A program made the position numbers and the translations under genes. Shown piece after piece: positions 8,097-16,071 of a stretch of DNA of 64,000 bases (positions are counted from its first letter, which is position 1; every line of letters begins with the position of its first letter). The DNA lies in the NCBI RefSeq assembly GCF_039536205.1, contig NZ_BAAAYL010000001.1:248001-312000 (forward strand). The letters run 5' to 3'. Below the pieces are notes generated by a model that saw only the letters and a program-made list of their open reading frames with translations, did not search any database and was not told the origin of the DNA. This stretch comes from Streptomyces sannanensis (GTDB lineage Bacteria > Actinomycetota > Actinomycetes > Streptomycetales > Streptomycetaceae).

Positions 8097-9863
8097 TCAG
8101 GTGCGCCAGACGAGCCACGCATCGCTGCCGCACGACAGCTGCAGAGCCTGTTCCAGGTTGCCGCCGCCGTCGCGGACCGCTACGCACTTGCCGCTGTTCC
8201 TGCTGATCAACTGCCAGGCGCGATAGGTGGTGTCGTAGCGGAACGTCCAGTACTGGTCGGGGAAGAGGCCGTCCTCGTCACCGCACAGGTACTGGGTGAC
8301 GACCACCCCTTCCTCCTTGCGGGCGGCATCGACGGACAGGCAGAGGCCGCTGTTGCCGTTGCGGATCGAGTACACGGTGCCCGAGCTGCCCCTCCCCTCC
8401 TCGGTGAGCTGCCAGAACTGCTCCGGACCGCCCCCGCATTCGGCCTGGACGATGCCTTCGGCCGCCTTCGTGCTGCCGTCGGGCACGGACAGGCACATCC
8501 GGCTGGCCGCGTTGGTGAGCCGAAACCAGCCGGTGGGCAGCGCGGGCGGCTTCGGGGCGACCGTACGGCGTGCCGGGCTGCCGGTCGGCGGAGCCGGGGG
8601 CCGCGGTTTCGGCCGGGCGGCCGGGGAGCGGCTCGGCGTGGGGTCCGCGCTCGGGGGGGTGCTCGGAGTCTGCGACGGGGTGGGGGTGCCCGAGCGGCCG
8701 GCTCCGCCCTGCGCACCGGGTGTGGCCGGGCTCCGGGTACTGCCGGGCGTTAGCCCCTTCGCACCGACGTCGCCCGTACCGCCGCCGAGCGGTAAGAACT
8801 GCCAGGCGGCAACGGCGATCGCGCTCACCGCCCCGACCGCCGCGGCGCTCGCGAGCCACCTGCGGCGCCGGAGCCGGGGTGCCCGCGGATGAGGAGCCAC
8901 CGGGGCATACGGTTCCCCCGAGAAGCCGCCCGGGTTCGGGGTGGCCTGGGGGCGGGCCGCAGCCCGGCGGACCCCGACGGTCTCCGGCTCCCGGTTGTGC
9001 GGCTGCCCCCGCCCCGCTGCCCTGTGAGTCCCGGCCGCGGCATGGGCCAGGATCGCCCGTAACCGCTGCTCGACCTCACGTGCGTGCCCCGGCCGGCCGG
9101 CGGGATCCTTGGCAAGCAGCTCCCCCACCAGCTCGTCGAGCGCGGCCGGCAGGCCCGGGCGCAGCGAACTCGGCACCGGAGGCGCGGCCGCGGTGTGCTG
9201 GACGCAGAACTCCTGCCACTCCTCGCCCCGGAACGGCAGCCGCCCGGTGCACAGTTCCAGCAGCATGCAGCCCAGTGCGTAGAGATCGGCCCGCCCGTCG
9301 ACGTCCTTGTTCGTCCAGCGTTCCGGCGCCATGTAGGGCAACGAGCCGATGATGGTGTTCTCGCTGGTCAGCCGGGTCACCCCGGTCTGCTCGCGGGCGA
9401 TGCCGAAGTCCAGCACCTTGACCGCGCCCGAACGGTTGATCATCACGTTCGCGGGTTTGATGTCCCGATGGACCACGCCCGCGTCGTGCGCGGCGGCCAG
9501 CGCTCCGCAGATCTGCGCGGCCCACTCCAGGGCGGAGTCGAGCGGCGGGAGCTCCCGCGCAAGGATCGCGGACAGTGGCTCACCGTCGATGAGTTCCATG
9601 ACCAGGTAGAGCGTGCGCTCCCCGTCGCGGTCCGTCTCTCCGAAGTCGTACACGGTCGCTATGTGCGGATGCGGGAGATTGCCGTTGAGCTTGGCCTCGC
9701 GTGCCATGCGCAGGCCCTCCCGGGCCGACCGGGGCACGCCGATCTTGACGGCCACCGCGCGCTGCACCTGCGGGTCGTGCGCCTTCCAGACCACGCCGAA
9801 GCCGCCGGCGCCCAGCCGCTCGTCCAGCCGATAGCGGCCGTTCAGCACCTCACCCGATCGCAT
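8097..9863 (-). CDS. Ser/Thr protein kinase with C-terminal ricin-type lectin domain
   Basis: A 588-residue Hanks-type kinase. The N-terminal kinase domain has the Gly loop LGAGGFGVVW, the catalytic loop HRDIKPANVM, DFGIAREQ and the APERW region. A Pro/Arg-rich linker leads to one membrane segment (WLASAAAVGAVSAIAVAAW), then a Pro/Thr-rich spacer. The end is an extracytoplasmic ricin-B-type domain with repeats such as CLSVPDGST, FWQL, LCLSVDAA and CVAVRDGGG. The layout suggests a membrane receptor kinase sensing carbohydrate outside the cell. The start at 9863 follows GGGGGAG; ATGs at 9896 and 9947 are alternatives. Confidence 0.92.
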   Translation of the reverse strand: MRSGEVLNGRYRLDERLGAGGFGVVWKAHDPQVQRAVAVKIGVPRSAREGLRMAREAKLNGNLPHPHIATVYDFGETDRDGERTLYLVMELIDGEPLSAILARELPPLDSALEWAAQICGALAAAHDAGVVHRDIKPANVMINRSGAVKVLDFGIAREQTGVTRLTSENTIIGSLPYMAPERWTNKDVDGRADLYALGCMLLELCTGRLPFRGEEWQEFCVQHTAAAPPVPSSLRPGLPAALDELVGELLAKDPAGRPGHAREVEQRLRAILAHAAAGTHRAAGRGQPHNREPETVGVRRAAARPQATPNPGGFSGEPYAPVAPHPRAPRLRRRRWLASAAAVGAVSAIAVAAWQFLPLGGGTGDVGAKGLTPGSTRSPATPGAQGGAGRSGTPTPSQTPSTPPSADPTPSRSPAARPKPRPPAPPTGSPARRTVAPKPPALPTGWFRLTNAASRMCLSVPDGSTKAAEGIVQAECGGGPEQFWQLTEEGRGSSGTVYSIRNGNSGLCLSVDAARKEEGVVVTQYLCGDEDGLFPDQYWTFRYDTTYRAWQLISRNSGKCVAVRDGGGNLEQALQLSCGSDAWLVWRT

Positions 9864-9994
9864 ACGCTCCCCCAGCGGTTGACCGACGGTCAGCATAGAC
9901 AGCGCGGGCGGAGATCCGAAGGCATGTCCGGATCTCCGCCCACTCACTGCCTGTTCCGCCGGTCACGCGCGGCCCGGTCTCCTCGTACCGACGG

Positions 9995-10180
9995 TTACGC
10001 GTCCTTCGCCGGCAGACCCGTGATGCTCCACCGGCCGACCTCGCGGTAGCCGGAGTCGTAGACGGCGCAGCCGTCGCCGGGGTCCAGGGCGCAGTGATGG
10101 AGATTTCCGGCCCAGTACCGCAGGATCCGGCCCAGCTCGTCGGCGGCCTTCCCGTCGAACGCCGACCCTCCGGTCCTCGG
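9995..10180 (-). pseudogene. C-terminal remnant of a small conserved protein
   Basis: The minus strand encodes ADELGRILRYWAGNLHHCA, then YREVGRWSITGLPAKDA and a stop. This has the composition of a genuine small Streptomyces protein tail, not a shadow. No convincing start lies in frame: upstream it runs open into the tRNA-like locus. It is probably a truncated or frameshifted gene; a short intact gene with a non-standard start is possible. Confidence 0.4.
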
Positions 10181-10318
10181 CGAGCCTGTATGCCAATTCC
10201 GAGCACCTCGGACTGGTCGAGTCAGGGACACCCCCATCGAACTCAACCCCGGGGCCGGATCCTCTGGCGCCTCGAACAGAGTACTGAACCCACTATCGAA
10301 CACAGAGACGAAAGTCGC

Positions 10319-10324
10319 TATGAT
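10319..10324 (+). promoter_or_regulatory. -10 box of the tRNA-like RNA
   Basis: TATGAT is a near-consensus housekeeping -10 hexamer. A start 7 nt downstream would fall at 10331, the first base of the 11-bp closing stem of the tRNA-like RNA. No good -35 is visible at 17-18 nt. Confidence 0.5.
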
Positions 10325-10330
10325 CTCTCG

Positions 10331-10410
10331 CGGCAAGGCTGTAGCGCAGAGGTCGTCGCGCCCAAGCATCAAGCTGGAGGACGTCGGTTCAAATCCGACC
10401 AGCCTTGCCG
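10331..10410 (+). ncRNA. tRNA-like RNA with extended acceptor stem and short anticodon arm
   Basis: The fold has a D arm GCGC / GCGC with loop AGAGGTCGTC (10344-10361) and a canonical T arm GTCGG-TTCAAAT-CCGAC (10383-10399). The acceptor helix is extended to 11 bp: CGGCAAGGCTG (10331-10341) with CAGCCTTGCCG (10400-10410). No CCA is encoded. The segment between D and T arms is 21 nt instead of 23 and cannot form a 5-bp anticodon stem with a 7-nt loop; CAT occurs in it but without U33. It is either a decayed tRNA-Met-like gene or a tRNA-mimicking small RNA, possibly in the leader of the next operon. Confidence 0.6.
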
Positions 10411-10516
10411 CTCTTGTCGTGGAGGAAAGTCGATTGGCGTCGGTTCGTCCTGGGCGGGCGGAGGGCGATGCCACCCTCGGCGAGCCGGGCACCGGCGATG
10501 GACCGGTGGAGTGGTG

Positions 10517-11650
10517 ATGACGCAGCCGACACCCGTGCGCTGCCCCGCGATCGAGCACCCGGACATTCCGATCAGCGATCCCGTCGAACTGGACTCGTTG
10601 CTGGCCCGACTGCGGTCGGGGCTTCCGGTCGAGGCCGACGAGACCTTCCCGCTCGGCACCGTACGCGTGGACGGACGGATCGACCTGTGCAAGCAGGGAC
10701 TCGGAGCGGCCGGCGCCGCCCGCCTGATGCCCGTCGCCACCTCCTCACCACACGCCGTGCATGTCCTGCTCGGCACCAACGCCATCGGAAACGACGGCGC
10801 CCGCACGGTCGCCGGCGCACTCACCGACGGCCACGGCCTGCACACGCTCTACCTCGGCTGCAACCGCATCGGCTCCGAGGGCGTCACCGCGCTCGCCGAC
10901 GCTCTGTCGACGGACGACACCGTCCGCGCCCTGTGGCTCAAGCGCAATCCGGTGGGCGACGACGGCGCCCTCGCACTCGCCTCGATGCTCCGCCACAACA
11001 CCGCGCTGCGCACGCTCGACCTGGTCAACACCGGCCTCACCACCGACGGACTGCGTGCCCTGCTCGACGCCCTCACCGGGCGGCCCCGCCCGGTGGAACG
11101 CCTCTTCCTCGGTGGCAACGGCCTGACCGCCGACGCCGCCCCGCTGCTGGCGGCCCTGATCCGCGAAGCGGGTGTACGCGAGCTGTACCTCCCCGCGAAC
11201 CACCTCGGCGACGATGGCGCCGCCGTCCTGGCCGCCGCGGCCGACCCCGCGCGGCCGGTGCGCCTCGGGCTGGGCGGCAACGGCATCAGCCCCGCCGGTG
11301 CGCAGGCCCTCGCCGGCGCCCTGGCCGGGATCGAGGCACTCGACCTGGGCCGGCCGCCGTCGGAACGGAGCCTCGGCGCCCCCGCCAACGCCACCGGTGA
11401 CGAAGGCGCCCACGCGCTGGCCGCCGCGCTGCCGGGCAGCCCGCTGCGCCGGCTGGAGCTGTGCCACACCGGCCTCACCGGGCGGGGCGCGAAGTCCCTG
11501 CTGGCGGCGGTGCCCGAGAACACGCCCCTGGAGTACGTCGGTCTGGGGCCCGGCCTGCCCCGCAAGGTGAAGCGGTCCTTCGCCCAGCGCCTGCGGCCCG
11601 TGGGCAGGGCCCATCCCGACCTGCGCGCGATAGGAAGTGTCTACCGTTGA
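10517..11650 (+). CDS. Leucine-rich-repeat protein (ribonuclease-inhibitor type)
   Basis: A 377-residue protein made almost wholly of RNase-inhibitor/GALA-type LRRs: repeated units with N-x-I-G-x-E/D-G (TNAIGNDGARTVAGAL, CNRIGSEGVTALADAL, RNPVGDDGALALASML) run from about residue 80 to 350. No signal peptide or transmembrane segment. It probably acts as a binding scaffold. The ATG at 10517 follows GGTGGAGTGGTG. Its stop codon overlaps the TTG start of the ankyrin gene, so it heads a coupled four-gene operon with MoxR and VWA partners and could be the recognition component. That role is inferred. Confidence 0.88.
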   Translation: MTQPTPVRCPAIEHPDIPISDPVELDSLLARLRSGLPVEADETFPLGTVRVDGRIDLCKQGLGAAGAARLMPVATSSPHAVHVLLGTNAIGNDGARTVAGALTDGHGLHTLYLGCNRIGSEGVTALADALSTDDTVRALWLKRNPVGDDGALALASMLRHNTALRTLDLVNTGLTTDGLRALLDALTGRPRPVERLFLGGNGLTADAAPLLAALIREAGVRELYLPANHLGDDGAAVLAAAADPARPVRLGLGGNGISPAGAQALAGALAGIEALDLGRPPSERSLGAPANATGDEGAHALAAALPGSPLRRLELCHTGLTGRGAKSLLAAVPENTPLEYVGLGPGLPRKVKRSFAQRLRPVGRAHPDLRAIGSVYR

Positions 11651-13443
11651 GCCCCCGCACCGAACTCCGTTGCTTCCCACCGGACGAGGCGGCGAGCCGA
11701 CGACGGATCCGCCGGTACGCGGTGCCCCGGTGGATGATCGAGCGCGCGACCGAACACCGCCTGGCCGGTGACTGGCGGGGTGCCTGCGCGGCGGCGCATA
11801 TGGACGTCACCTTCGACCTGTCCGAGGTCGCCGAACACTGCGGGGACGACGTCGCCGCGGCCCTGGAGGACGACCTCCGTCACCTTGCCCCGGACCTGCT
11901 GCGCTGGCATCTGCCTCGGGTACTGGGCGGGCGTACCACACTCGCCACCGACAGGACGGTCGTCCTCGCGCGCTACCGGCCCAAGGGAACGGACGAGCGC
12001 CGCCGCACCACTCCGTACCTGCACATCACCACTCCCCCGATGATCGACGGACCTCAGCGGCTCGCCCTGCGGTTCGAGACGGTCAAGGACGAACAGTTCG
12101 CCGGCGTCTTCGGGCGTACCACGGAGGACTGGCGGTACGCGCGGCACCTGTGGGACGCACGGCACACCGCCGAACTGCGTGAACGGTGCGGCGGCAGCAC
12201 GGACCGGCCGCCGTTCTTCCACGCCGGCGCCGCCCCGCGCCCTGCGGACGGACTCCCCACGGCCGACCCCGGCGCCGGCGACCCGGCGGCACGGGCCGAG
12301 TGGGTCACGCTGCTGCATCAGACAGGCGAGACCGAGGCCGCCTTCGCCGCCGCCGGCATCGAGGTGGACCCGACGCCTCCGACGGCCTGGCGGTACCAGT
12401 CGCATCCGGAACTCATCCTGGGCCGGCTCGCGCTGAACCTCACCCGCCTGGAGCCGGAGGTCCGCCGGCTGGCGGCCGAGGGCGTCGCCGACCGCTTCCT
12501 CATCCCGTGCGGCCGGCGGACGTACGTGCTGCTGGAGCAGGCGGGCACCGGCCCCCGCGGCGGACTGCGGGCGAGGATCGTCGACCGGGAGGACGTCAAG
12601 GGCGAGGCCGTGCTCGCCGAGGCCGTGTGGCGCAGGCTCCCCGACCTCGACCTGATGCGCGTCGGCGGAGTCGCGGCGGAGCACCTGCATCCGCTCGTCC
12701 GTGAGGCGCTGTTCCCCCGCCTCCAGGTCGCCGACGGCCAGGCCGGCCCGCCCGGCCCGGCGGCCCCCGCGCCCGTCCGGGTCAGGTGCCGCGGCGAATG
12801 GCACGAGGTGGGTTTCCGCCCCGGCGGCCTGCTCCGTATGCCGCACAGCGACGAGGAGCAGCAGCGCGAACGCGCCCTGCGCGCCTTCGGCGGCGCCGTC
12901 GCCGGGTGCTTCGCGCTGGAGCAGACGTGGACGTCGGGCGACGGCCGTCTGCCGAAGGCACTGGGCACCCAGCGGCAGGAGCTGTTCCTGCGCGCCCAGC
13001 ACGGCGACACTCCCGGCGTGCTGGAACTCCTCGACGCGGGCGTGGACCCCCGGGTACGGGACGCCTACGGACGCACCCTGCTCCATACGCTCCATCTTCT
13101 CGACCACGAGCCGCTCCTGCCGCGGCTGCTGGCGGAGGGACTGGACCTCGAAGCCCGGGACCGCCGGGACCGCACGCCGCTGTTCGTGGCGGTCAACGAC
13201 CTCGGTTCGAGGGCTCTCGTGGAGGCGCTCGTCGCCGCCGGGGCGCGGCTCGACGTGGTCGACCAGTCGGAGCTGTCGCTGGCCCAGGTCGCCCGCCGGT
13301 ACAAGCGCACCGACCTGGCCCTCCTCCGGGAACGCGTCCAGGAGGAACATCCGGGCGTCGGCGCCGAGTGGTGGGACGAATACATGGACGAGCAGGAGGA
13401 GTACTACGCGGACGAGCCCGACGACGAGGAAGTGCCCTTGTGA
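11647..13443 (+). CDS. Ankyrin-repeat protein of the MoxR/VWA operon
   Basis: A 598-residue protein. Residues 1-430 match no domain I recognise (it starts SPRTELRCFPPDEA; later motif RFLIPCGRRTYVLLEQ). The C-terminal third has ankyrin-like repeats: GDTPGVLELLDAGVDPRVRD, YGRTLLHTLHLLDHEP, RDRTPLFVAVNDLGSRAL, VEALVAAGARLDVVDQ. A very acidic tail follows (EYMDEQEEYYADEPDDEE). The start is the TTG at 11647 overlapping the LRR stop. Its own stop overlaps the GTG of the MoxR gene. It is inferred to be an adaptor or substrate-presenting subunit for the AAA+ pair. Confidence 0.75.
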   Translation: MSPRTELRCFPPDEAASRRRIRRYAVPRWMIERATEHRLAGDWRGACAAAHMDVTFDLSEVAEHCGDDVAAALEDDLRHLAPDLLRWHLPRVLGGRTTLATDRTVVLARYRPKGTDERRRTTPYLHITTPPMIDGPQRLALRFETVKDEQFAGVFGRTTEDWRYARHLWDARHTAELRERCGGSTDRPPFFHAGAAPRPADGLPTADPGAGDPAARAEWVTLLHQTGETEAAFAAAGIEVDPTPPTAWRYQSHPELILGRLALNLTRLEPEVRRLAAEGVADRFLIPCGRRTYVLLEQAGTGPRGGLRARIVDREDVKGEAVLAEAVWRRLPDLDLMRVGGVAAEHLHPLVREALFPRLQVADGQAGPPGPAAPAPVRVRCRGEWHEVGFRPGGLLRMPHSDEEQQRERALRAFGGAVAGCFALEQTWTSGDGRLPKALGTQRQELFLRAQHGDTPGVLELLDAGVDPRVRDAYGRTLLHTLHLLDHEPLLPRLLAEGLDLEARDRRDRTPLFVAVNDLGSRALVEALVAAGARLDVVDQSELSLAQVARRYKRTDLALLRERVQEEHPGVGAEWWDEYMDEQEEYYADEPDDEEVPL

Positions 13444-14645
13444 CCACCGACCGCACCACGCCCACCGCGCCGGGCCCGCTGGCCGCCGCGGACGACCTCA
13501 ACCGCAGGCTGTGCGCACGGCGGACCGAGCCCTCCGCACATCCTCAACTGGAGGCGCTCGCACTTGCCGTGACGGCAAATCAGCCCGTCCTGCTGTGGGG
13601 TGAGCCGGGCATCGGCAAGTCGGCCGGACTGGAACAGCTCGCCGACGGACTCGGCCTGCCGCTGGAGACGGTCATCGCCAGCGTGCACGAGCCGTCCGAC
13701 TTCGCAGGCCTGCCCATCGTCGGTGACGACCCGGCTGTGACCGGCGTGCCGATGGCCCCGCCGGACTGGGCGGTCCGGCTCTCCCGGGCCGGCCAGGGCC
13801 TGCTCTTCTTCGATGAACTGTCCTCCGCACCGCCGGCCGTGCAGGCGGCGCTGCTGCGTGTCGTACTCGAACGCCGGGTCGGCAGCCTCGTCCTGCCCGA
13901 GGCGGTGCGTATCGTCGCCGCCGCCAACCCACCGTCGAGCGCCGCGGACGGCTGGCATCTCAGCCCGCCACTCGCCAACCGCTTCGTCCACCTCCACTGG
14001 ACCCACGACCCCCGCACGGTGGCACGCGGCATGGCCGGCACCTGGCCCGAGGTGACCGTGCCCGTGGTCGACGCCGCCAAGGTGCCCGGTGCGGTCGCGC
14101 GGGCCCGAGGAGCGATCTCCGGCTTCCTCACGGCCCGGCCCGGTCTGGTGCACCACATACCCGGCGACGCGGAGAGCCGGGGCCGGTCATGGCCGTCCCC
14201 GCGTACCTGGGAGATGGCGCTCAGGCTGCTCGCGACCGGATACGCGACCGGCGCCGGGCGCGAGGCGCTGGCCGCCGCGCTCACCGGCGCCGTCGGGGAC
14301 GGCGCGGGCATCGAACTGCTGTCGTACCTCGAACACCTCGATCTCCCCGACCCCGACCGCGTGCTCGCCGATCCGGACGCCTTCGCCCTGCCCGAACGCG
14401 GCGACCGGCAGCTCGCGTTCCTCATCGCGGTGGTCGCCGCGATCCAGAGCGACCTCACCCGGCTGCGCTGGGAGGCCGGCTGGACGGTGCTGGCCAAGGC
14501 CGTGGACGCGGGCGTCCCGGACGTGGCCGCCCGGGCCGCGACCGACCTCGCGGCGATGCGGCACCTCGACTGGCCCGTACCGCCCGGTATCGACGGATTC
14601 CTGGGCCTGCTGCAGATGTCCGGGGCCCTGCCCGGCAGCCGGTGA
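13440..14645 (+). CDS. MoxR-family AAA+ ATPase
   Basis: A 401-residue AAA+ protein. Walker A is GEPGIGKS (about residue 53), Walker B is LLFFDELSS (about 123), and sensor 1 lies in RIVAAANPPS. These ATPases usually act with a VWA protein as a chaperone-like pair that remodels or activates targets. The GTG start at 13440 overlaps the ankyrin gene stop. The VWA/metallopeptidase gene starts 11 bp after its stop. MoxR, VWA, LRR and ankyrin genes in one coupled operon recall multi-component NTP-dependent conflict systems; the link is inference. Confidence 0.93.
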   Translation: MTTDRTTPTAPGPLAAADDLNRRLCARRTEPSAHPQLEALALAVTANQPVLLWGEPGIGKSAGLEQLADGLGLPLETVIASVHEPSDFAGLPIVGDDPAVTGVPMAPPDWAVRLSRAGQGLLFFDELSSAPPAVQAALLRVVLERRVGSLVLPEAVRIVAAANPPSSAADGWHLSPPLANRFVHLHWTHDPRTVARGMAGTWPEVTVPVVDAAKVPGAVARARGAISGFLTARPGLVHHIPGDAESRGRSWPSPRTWEMALRLLATGYATGAGREALAAALTGAVGDGAGIELLSYLEHLDLPDPDRVLADPDAFALPERGDRQLAFLIAVVAAIQSDLTRLRWEAGWTVLAKAVDAGVPDVAARAATDLAAMRHLDWPVPPGIDGFLGLLQMSGALPGSR

Positions 14646-14656
14646 GGCATGCCGGG

Positions 14657-15841
14657 ATGACGGAATCCGGCGGCGCCCTGGACATGACCAAGCTGCTCGC
14701 CGCCCGCTACCGGGCGGCGAGCGACCGGCCCTATCTCGCGTCCGCGCTGTACGCCCTGACCGTCGTGCCACGCCCCGAGGTGCCGACGATGGGCGTGGAC
14801 CGGCACTGGCGCTGCTATGTGTCGCCTGCCTTCGTCGACGCGACGCCCGTGCCCGAACTCGCGGGCGTCTGGGTGCACGAGGTGGCGCACCTGCTGCGTG
14901 ACCACCACGGTCGCGCCGACCGGCTCCCCGCCGCCGACCAGCGCGACCGGCACCGCGTCAATGTCGCCCAGGACTGCGAGATCAACGACGACCTCCTCTC
15001 CGACGGCCTGCGCCTGCCCGAGGGACGGATGGAACCCCGGCTGTTCGGTCTGCCCGAGGGTCAGCTGTTCGAGGCGTATCTCGGCCAACTGCCGCCGCAT
15101 GTGCAGGGGCCGGACTGCGGGTCGGGCGCCCACGGCCGGCCGGTGCCCTGGGAGCTTCAGGGGTCCGCCGGCCCCGCCCGGCTCGGCGAGGTCGAGGCGC
15201 AGGCACTGAGGCGGCACACCGCCGAGGCCATGCGCGCCCACCAACGCAGCCGCGGCACCCTGCCCGCGGGCTGGCAGCGCTGGGTCGAGGAGATCCTGGA
15301 ACCCACGGTGGACTGGCGGCAGGCGCTCTCCGGCGCGGTCCGGGAAGCCGCCGCGTGGGCCGGCGGGGCCGTCGACTACACCTACCGCCGACCGTCGCGC
15401 CGCACCCCGGCGCTGCGGGGTGTCGTCCTGCCGAGCCTGCGCCGCCCGCTGCCCCGGGTGGCCGTTGTCATCGACACCTCCGGCTCAATGGGCGACGCCG
15501 AACTCGCCGCCGCCCTCGCGGAGGTAACCGGCGTCCTGCGCGAGGTCGGTGTACGAGGCAATCGCGTCACCGTGCTCGCATGCGACGCCGGCGTGCACGC
15601 CGTGTCCCGGGTGACGGCCACCGAGCAGATCACCCTCGGCGGCGGTGGTGGCACGGACATGCGCGTCGGCATCGACTCCGCGCTCGCGGCCCGGGACCGC
15701 CCGAACATCGTCATCGTCCTCACCGACGGATTCACCCCCTGGCCCGACGAGGTCCCGTCCTGCCGCCTCATCGCGGCCCTGATCAGCGCGGGTGCACCGG
15801 AGCCCCCGAACTGGGTGGAGACGGTACGCATCCCCGCCTGA
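14657..15841 (+). CDS. Metallopeptidase-like / VWA-like protein (DUF2201 type)
   Basis: A 394-residue protein. The N-terminal half carries a zinc-site motif HEVAHLLRDHH (about residue 75) typical of the DUF2201 N-terminal putative metallopeptidase. The C-terminal half is a VWA-like domain with the MIDAS signature DTSGSMGD (about 275) and a later GGGGGTDM. In this family the two domains occur together and pair with a MoxR ATPase. It ends the LRR-ankyrin-MoxR-VWA operon. It is the most likely executor if the complex cleaves protein; activity is unproven. Confidence 0.88.
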   Translation: MTESGGALDMTKLLAARYRAASDRPYLASALYALTVVPRPEVPTMGVDRHWRCYVSPAFVDATPVPELAGVWVHEVAHLLRDHHGRADRLPAADQRDRHRVNVAQDCEINDDLLSDGLRLPEGRMEPRLFGLPEGQLFEAYLGQLPPHVQGPDCGSGAHGRPVPWELQGSAGPARLGEVEAQALRRHTAEAMRAHQRSRGTLPAGWQRWVEEILEPTVDWRQALSGAVREAAAWAGGAVDYTYRRPSRRTPALRGVVLPSLRRPLPRVAVVIDTSGSMGDAELAAALAEVTGVLREVGVRGNRVTVLACDAGVHAVSRVTATEQITLGGGGGTDMRVGIDSALAARDRPNIVIVLTDGFTPWPDEVPSCRLIAALISAGAPEPPNWVETVRIPA

Positions 15842-16071
15842 CGCGGGACACCAGGCCCACCGCCCGGCGCCTCGCGCGCCCGTCCGGCGTAGTACTCCGC
15901 TTGGTCCGGCCGGGCTTCGTCACTGGCAGGACTGCCGCCGTACGCGGCCAGTTGGGGCGTGATCCGGTCATTGCCCGGCGGAGTCATCCCCTCCGTCGAG
16001 TGGCGTCCACGGCGTGCGTGACATGCGATGACCTCTGGGGGTTCGTCGAGTGCAGACAGAGGAGCATCTTC

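Noticed and set aside
10331..10410. Ordinary tRNA-Met gene
   Set aside because: The anticodon arm is 2 nt short, U33 is absent and the loop cannot form; the acceptor is extended to 11 bp.
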